In this document: one piece after another, positions 59,943 through 64,000 of the stretch
How positions within the stretch are numbered: the stretch's first letter is position 1
Layout: every line of letters starts with the position of its first letter
Assembly: GCA_937892115.1 (NCBI GenBank)
Contig: CALAUI010000015.1
Span: 1-64,000 of the forward strand
Reading direction: 5' to 3'
Origin: an uncultured Clostridia bacterium
GTDB taxonomy: Bacteria > Bacillota > Clostridia > Oscillospirales > Acutalibacteraceae
Length of the DNA stretch: 64,000 bases
Position numbers and translations under genes: made by a program
Notes under the pieces: model-generated
What the model was told of the DNA's origin: nothing
The model's input: only the letters and a program-made list of their open reading frames with translations
Database searches by the model: none

Positions 59943-60599
59943 ATGGAAGAAATATTGAAAAAAGAAATATTTTACATAAGACACGCGGAACCCAACCCGA
60001 GCAATTGGGCTGACAGAAGTCACTGCGATATAGACCTGACGGAAAAAGGCGAAGCTCAGGCAAAGCTTGCAGCGGAGAGATTCAGAGGAAAAGAATTCAA
60101 CTACGTTTTCTCGAGCCCTTTGATAAGATGCCTTAAAACAGCCGCAGCATTTGCAAACGTACTTGGCTCTCATCCCGAAATCATCATTATTCCCGAGCTG
60201 ATTGAAAACGGCTCCCTACCGGATTACAAGGGAGTTGATATGGAATATTTAAGCAGATATTATGACAATCTGACCCTTTGCGATGAGAAGCTTTATGCAT
60301 TTCCGACCGGTGAAAACGAATCGGATGAGGTAAACATTGAGCGCGCTGAAATCATCACCGCATGGATGAAGGAAAAGCTTCAATACGGCGAAAAAGCCCT
60401 TGTATTCTGTCACGGCTCATTCGGAAATTACTTTATACCTGCGGCGGTGGGTATGAAGCAGGGAGATTACATACTCAGTCTCTCACATACATCTGTTACA
60501 AAAATCAAGTACACATCAGACGGAAAGCAAAGAATATCCTTTATGAATGATATTTCTCACCTCCGTCCCCTGCTGCCTGATTATGAAATTGATACATAA
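59943..60599 (+). CDS. Histidine phosphatase superfamily protein
   Basis: A phosphoglycerate-mutase-like phosphatase of 218 aa. The phospho-accepting His is in YIRHAEP (RHAE in place of the common RHGE), and the second catalytic His is in VFCHGSFGNY. ATG 59943 (MEEILKKEIF) is chosen because GGGGGG lies about 7 nt upstream; the longer frame has no ribosome site. It is followed after 11 nt by the PHP-domain gene. Confidence 0.85.
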   Translation: MEEILKKEIFYIRHAEPNPSNWADRSHCDIDLTEKGEAQAKLAAERFRGKEFNYVFSSPLIRCLKTAAAFANVLGSHPEIIIIPELIENGSLPDYKGVDMEYLSRYYDNLTLCDEKLYAFPTGENESDEVNIERAEIITAWMKEKLQYGEKALVFCHGSFGNYFIPAAVGMKQGDYILSLSHTSVTKIKYTSDGKQRISFMNDISHLRPLLPDYEIDT

Positions 60600-60610
60600 G
60601 GAGTAATACT

Positions 60611-62014
60611 ATGGCATTCAACGGATTTAAGTTCAGCGATGAACTGCTCAACTACGACGTTTTCCCGAAGGTACTCGTAAAGGATAAGAAAGCGGAAATA
60701 CATATCCGCCCCTTAGGTCCCAGAGATTTATTTGAAGTCGGCAAAACCTACAAATATCTTATCTGCGGTCTTGAAACCGGAAGGCCCTCGGATTATCCCG
60801 CTACCGGCGATTACAAGGAATTTTCAGCAGTATGCAACGACGAAGGCGGATTTACGATAAAGCATACATTCACAAGAGAACAGATGCATTTTATTCGCTT
60901 CCTTAATGACGAAGGTAAGAGAATCATCCAGTTCCCCGTTTACTGCGTAGATAATGACCTTGCCGGCAGATGGCCTCTCAGGGGCGATTTACACATGCAT
61001 ACAAAGCGTTCCGACGGCAAACAGGCACCTGCGGTCGTATGTGCAAATTATCGCAGACACGGTCTCGACTTTATGGTAGTTTCAGACCATAACAGATATT
61101 ATCCTTCTCTTGAAGCCATTGACACATATAAAAACGTCAAAACAGGTCTCACAATTGTTCCCGGTGAAGAAGTACACATGCCCAAGGTGAACGGTCAGAG
61201 AAGCGATTTCCACATCGTAAACTTCGGCGGTGAATACAGCATAAACGCTCTTACAGACGGACCTCAGACCGAGGAAAAAGGCACGGGAAAGGAATTCCGC
61301 TCACTTAACGGCGAATGCCCCGACTTTATGCCTCTTGCACAGTGGGAAGAAAAGATGCAGGCACTTGCAGATGAGATTAACGTTCCCGATGACGTCGATA
61401 AAATCCCCGCCGCAGTATGCAAGTGGATTTTTGATGAAATCCGAAAAGCAAACGGTCTCGGTATATTCCCCCATCCAACATGGATAAACGACGTTTATCA
61501 CGTTCCCAATGCTTTCGTCAAGTATATGACCGAAAACAGACTTTTTGACGCTTTTGAAGTCCTCGGCGGTGAAAATTACTTTGAGCATAACGGTTTCCAG
61601 GCAATCAAATACTATGAGGATAAAGCAAAAGGTATCAACTACCCCGTAGTGGGCAGTACCGACAGCCATTCATCATACGATTCAAACAGAAACGCATTCA
61701 TATGCTCAACAATGGTATTCTCCCCCGAAAACGAAAGAAAGGCACTTATCAGTTCAATCAAGGATTTCTATTCCGTAGCAATCGATACAATCAACGAGGA
61801 CTTCCGTCTTGTGGGCGATAACAGACTCGTAAGATACACCTGCTTCCTGCTTAAGGAATACTTTCCTCTCCACGACGAGCTTTGCCGTGAGGAAGGAAGA
61901 CTCATGAAGCAGTACGCAACAGGTACAGAGGAAGAAAAGAAAGAGGCAGCTGCCCTGCTTGACATCATCGGCGGAAGAGTACAGAAGCACAGAGAGAAGT
62001 ATTTTGATTTTTAA
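60611..62014 (+). CDS. PHP-domain metal-dependent phosphoesterase
   Basis: After about 120 residues of beta-rich N-terminal sequence comes a PHP domain: GDLHMHTKRSDGKQ, FMVVSDHNRY, the Glu in VPGEEVH, and later FPHPTWIND and GSTDSHSSYD. These supply the metal-binding His, Asp and Glu residues. Members hydrolyse phosphoesters, sometimes in nucleotide or sugar phosphate metabolism. Substrate unknown. 467 aa; probably co-transcribed with the histidine phosphatase. Confidence 0.85.
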   Translation: MAFNGFKFSDELLNYDVFPKVLVKDKKAEIHIRPLGPRDLFEVGKTYKYLICGLETGRPSDYPATGDYKEFSAVCNDEGGFTIKHTFTREQMHFIRFLNDEGKRIIQFPVYCVDNDLAGRWPLRGDLHMHTKRSDGKQAPAVVCANYRRHGLDFMVVSDHNRYYPSLEAIDTYKNVKTGLTIVPGEEVHMPKVNGQRSDFHIVNFGGEYSINALTDGPQTEEKGTGKEFRSLNGECPDFMPLAQWEEKMQALADEINVPDDVDKIPAAVCKWIFDEIRKANGLGIFPHPTWINDVYHVPNAFVKYMTENRLFDAFEVLGGENYFEHNGFQAIKYYEDKAKGINYPVVGSTDSHSSYDSNRNAFICSTMVFSPENERKALISSIKDFYSVAIDTINEDFRLVGDNRLVRYTCFLLKEYFPLHDELCREEGRLMKQYATGTEEEKKEAAALLDIIGGRVQKHREKYFDF

Positions 62015-62027
62015 CCGATAAATATAA

Positions 62028-62071
62028 ATTCGCCCCGAGCTCAAAACCGAGTTCGGGGCGAATGCTTTATT
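62028..62071. terminator. Bidirectional terminator between PHP and HD genes
   Basis: ATTCGCCCCGA-CTC pairs with GAG-TCGGGGCGAAT, a 15-bp stem with one G-T pair, then GCTTTATTTTTT. Confidence 0.9.
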
Positions 62072-62675
62072 TTTTGAGTATTCCCTGATTTATTGAGGTT
62101 TCCACTATACCCGTTACTACCTTCCATAATTCGGGAGAGGTCTCGCGGATGATATCCATTCTTTCAAGCACCTGACGCGAGGATACATTTCCCTCTTTCC
62201 ATGTATGACCGTCGGTTAAAAAATTATGGATGAGCGGCTGAAGACGGTCACAGACATTGGCACATCTTGATTCCTTTGTTTCCTTTGCTTCAAATTCATC
62301 CCAGAGTGCTCTTATTTCATCCCTCTGATCATCGGGAAGCATACTGAAAAGCTTATCTGCCGAATCAAGCTCACGCTGTCTTTTATCAAGCTTTCCCTTT
62401 TCGTCGTAAGCAAAGGTGTCACCGGCATACACCTCAACAAGGTCGTGAACAAGACCGATTTTCATTACCTTATTTACATCAATATCATCACCGCAGTATT
62501 CATTGAGAAGCATCCCGTAAAGTGCAAAATGCCATGAATGCTCCGCATCGTTTTCGCGCCTTGACTTATCAACAAGAACAGTCCTGCGGAAAACCTGCTT
62601 CATCTTATCTATTTCAACAAGAAATTCAAGCTGTTTTTTCAGACGGTCATTATCAAGAAAATCAAAATTATTCAT
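62067..62675 (-). CDS. HD-domain hydrolase (YfbR-like nucleotidase)
   Basis: A 202-aa HD-superfamily protein. The metal ligands are visible in DAEHSWHFALYG, GLVHDLVEVYAGD and the downstream Asp of the family. YfbR-type members are 5'-deoxynucleotidases. It is the last gene of the cca-femAB-HD operon, 9 nt behind femAB. Confidence 0.85.
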   Translation of the reverse strand: MNNFDFLDNDRLKKQLEFLVEIDKMKQVFRRTVLVDKSRRENDAEHSWHFALYGMLLNEYCGDDIDVNKVMKIGLVHDLVEVYAGDTFAYDEKGKLDKRQRELDSADKLFSMLPDDQRDEIRALWDEFEAKETKESRCANVCDRLQPLIHNFLTDGHTWKEGNVSSRQVLERMDIIRETSPELWKVVTGIVETSINQGILKK

Positions 62676-62684
62676 ACAGATTCC

Positions 62685-63734
62685 TTATTTCAGCAATTTT
62701 GATCTGAGTTTTCTTGCGGATTTGGCGGCTTTGGTTGCCCAATTAACAAACTTAAAGCCGAATTTATCCATAATCAAATCCGCTTCGCCCATAAATTCCA
62801 TATAATCCTCAACAAAGCCCTTTTTGAACTTATAAATACCGTGAAGAGGATTATTTTCATCGGGATAGCCGCCTCTGAAATCATACCATTTGCATCCCTC
62901 TTCAATAGCCCATTTGATACACGACCATTGAACGAGATAGGTAGGCATAAGATTGCGGTGTGAATTTGAGCTGGCACCGTAAACATACCAGACCTTATCG
63001 CCGACGTGAACGTCAAGCGCACCTGCAAGAAGCTCATCTTCATAATACGCGAAATAGATCCTTGCATCATCACCGAAAGCGTCCATAATTCTTTCAAAAT
63101 ATTCGGTGCTTCTGATTGCAAAATTATCCCTTTCGCCCGTAAGAAGCATCAGGTCGTGGAACTGACCGCACGCTTCTTTGCCTTTTACTTCCATTCGGAT
63201 GCCTTTGCGCTCCGCAAGACGGGTGTTGTATCTTGTCTTGGAATGGAAGCCGTTGATTACTTCCTCCTCGGTTTTTCCTTCAAGAGGAAGGCGGAAAATA
63301 TATCTTGCCTGCACAGTATCAAATCCCGCTCCGTGCTCTCTGAACGTAAATCCGAGAGATTTAAGCAAATCAATATATTCTGTGTTTGAAGCAAGAGTAT
63401 CGGTATCAATTTTGAAGGTATACGCCTTATTTTTCTTTCCGTATTCGGAAACAGCCGTGATAAGCTCCGTAACGGTTTCTTTATCGGCAAGGTCACACAC
63501 AGGACCTCTGGGCGCATACATCATTCTGAAGGGTGTATACGGTATTTTACGGATAAGTACACCGCAGACTCCTTTGATATTGCCGCTGTCGTCACGGCAG
63601 ATAAAGCCCGTCCAATCCCATTCTTTCTTGACTTTACCCCACATTGAGGTCTGCATCATATGTCCTTTCGGTACGGATTTTACATATTCGTCAAATTCAG
63701 CCGCATCCGGAATTTTTACTGTTTCAATGCTCAT
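62685..63734 (-). CDS. FemA/FemB-family aminoacyltransferase
   Basis: A 349-aa protein with the two GNAT-like halves of Fem transferases (GHMMQTSMWGKVKKEWDWTG; YNTRLAERKGI; YFAYYEDELLAGALDVHVGD; NLMPTYLVQWSCIKWAIEEG). The enzymes add amino acids from aminoacyl-tRNA to lipid II or peptidoglycan side chains. The coiled-coil arm seen in some members is absent. Its ATG directly follows the cca stop. Confidence 0.87.
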   Translation of the reverse strand: MSIETVKIPDAAEFDEYVKSVPKGHMMQTSMWGKVKKEWDWTGFICRDDSGNIKGVCGVLIRKIPYTPFRMMYAPRGPVCDLADKETVTELITAVSEYGKKNKAYTFKIDTDTLASNTEYIDLLKSLGFTFREHGAGFDTVQARYIFRLPLEGKTEEEVINGFHSKTRYNTRLAERKGIRMEVKGKEACGQFHDLMLLTGERDNFAIRSTEYFERIMDAFGDDARIYFAYYEDELLAGALDVHVGDKVWYVYGASSNSHRNLMPTYLVQWSCIKWAIEEGCKWYDFRGGYPDENNPLHGIYKFKKGFVEDYMEFMGEADLIMDKFGFKFVNWATKAAKSARKLRSKLLK

Positions 63735-64000
63735 TTATAATAACTCCTTTGCTCTTTCAATAAGAGCGGATTTTTCGTTTTTGATTTTGCCGTCCATTAC
63801 CTCGTCAAGCAGTTTTTCAAGAGTGCTTCCGAGAGTATGTGACGCCTCAAATCCCAGCTTCATCAAATCTCTTCCGTCAACGGCAAGGTCTTTTATAGTA
63901 AAGCAGGGCTCATCCCTGATGATTTCGTCAAAAATTCTCTTCCCCGTCTCATTTGTTTCAAGTGCTTCGGAAAGAAAAACGGGATTCTGTGCTCTCAAAT
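63735..64000 (-). CDS. cca: CCA tRNA nucleotidyltransferase, C-terminal end (partial)
   Basis: The 88 codons visible before the right edge read CFTIKDLAVDGRDLMKLGFE, then LGSTLEKLLDEVMDGKIKNE, which matches the C-terminal tRNA-binding part of Firmicute Cca. The gene starts beyond the window. It is the first gene of an operon with femAB and the HD protein. Confidence 0.82.
   Translation of the reverse strand, partial: LRAQNPVFLSEALETNETGKRIFDEIIRDEPCFTIKDLAVDGRDLMKLGFEASHTLGSTLEKLLDEVMDGKIKNEKSALIERAKELL

Overview
This window reads as the chromosome of an anaerobic, low-to-moderate-GC Firmicute of the Oscillospiraceae/Lachnospiraceae type, probably a gut commensal. The evidence is an IspH-ribosomal protein S1 fusion, a DarA-type cyclic-di-AMP receptor, near-consensus sigma-A promoters with AGGAGG-type ribosome sites, and a polysaccharide-oriented gene set (GH13, GH95, GH78-like, a DUF4838 protein, GPH-type sugar transporters). 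No species can be named from the sequence alone.

Layout. 0.2-5.3 kb: argF followed by a gene fusing complete CarB to complete DapF, behind a perfect sigma-A promoter. 5.4-12 kb: membrane proteins (hemolysin III, YhhN), then an operon of EamA transporter, subtilisin-like protease, GH13 glucosidase and aquaporin. 12-17.5 kb: a housekeeping operon (RpiR regulator, HI0933 flavoprotein, cmk, plsC, ispH-S1) with overlapping start and stop codons. 17.6-28 kb: glycan use (GH95, tRNA-Ala, GH78-like, GPH transporter, small secreted protein, metallophosphatase plus GH13). 28-30 kb: a frameshifted remnant of a phage or ICE polyvalent protein. 30-38 kb: lipoprotein; an ABC exporter/DUF1854/DarA operon; a dehydrogenase/TIM-barrel/DUF4838 operon. 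38-40.3 kb: arylamine N-acetyltransferase and two envelope proteins.

40.4-45.1 kb is the standout locus: a full-length type V-A effector, Cas12a (1232 aa, all RuvC and Nuc catalytic residues present), followed by a truncated cas4 with an in-frame TAG that runs into a CRISPR array of 10 full repeats plus a partial one. No leader, cas1 or cas2 lies between them. The locus should be able to make crRNA and interfere, but appears unable to acquire spacers.

46.1-50.5 kb is a patchwork of mobile-element debris: transglycosylase, phage metallopeptidase, terminase-small-like and LPD-type fragments, a promoter-like site with four TGTCA repeats at exact 11-bp spacing, a sulfatase between two copies of a duplicated gene tail, an hsdS remnant, and a duplicated tRNA-Ser 3' end that looks like an attachment site. 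50.7-64 kb is ordinary chromosome: TIM-barrel isomerase, Gfo/Idh/MocA oxidoreductase, P-loop kinase, fhs, a TPM-tail/zinc-ribbon/SPFH cluster, a GPH transporter, a histidine phosphatase with a PHP protein, and the cca-femAB-HD operon cut by the right edge.
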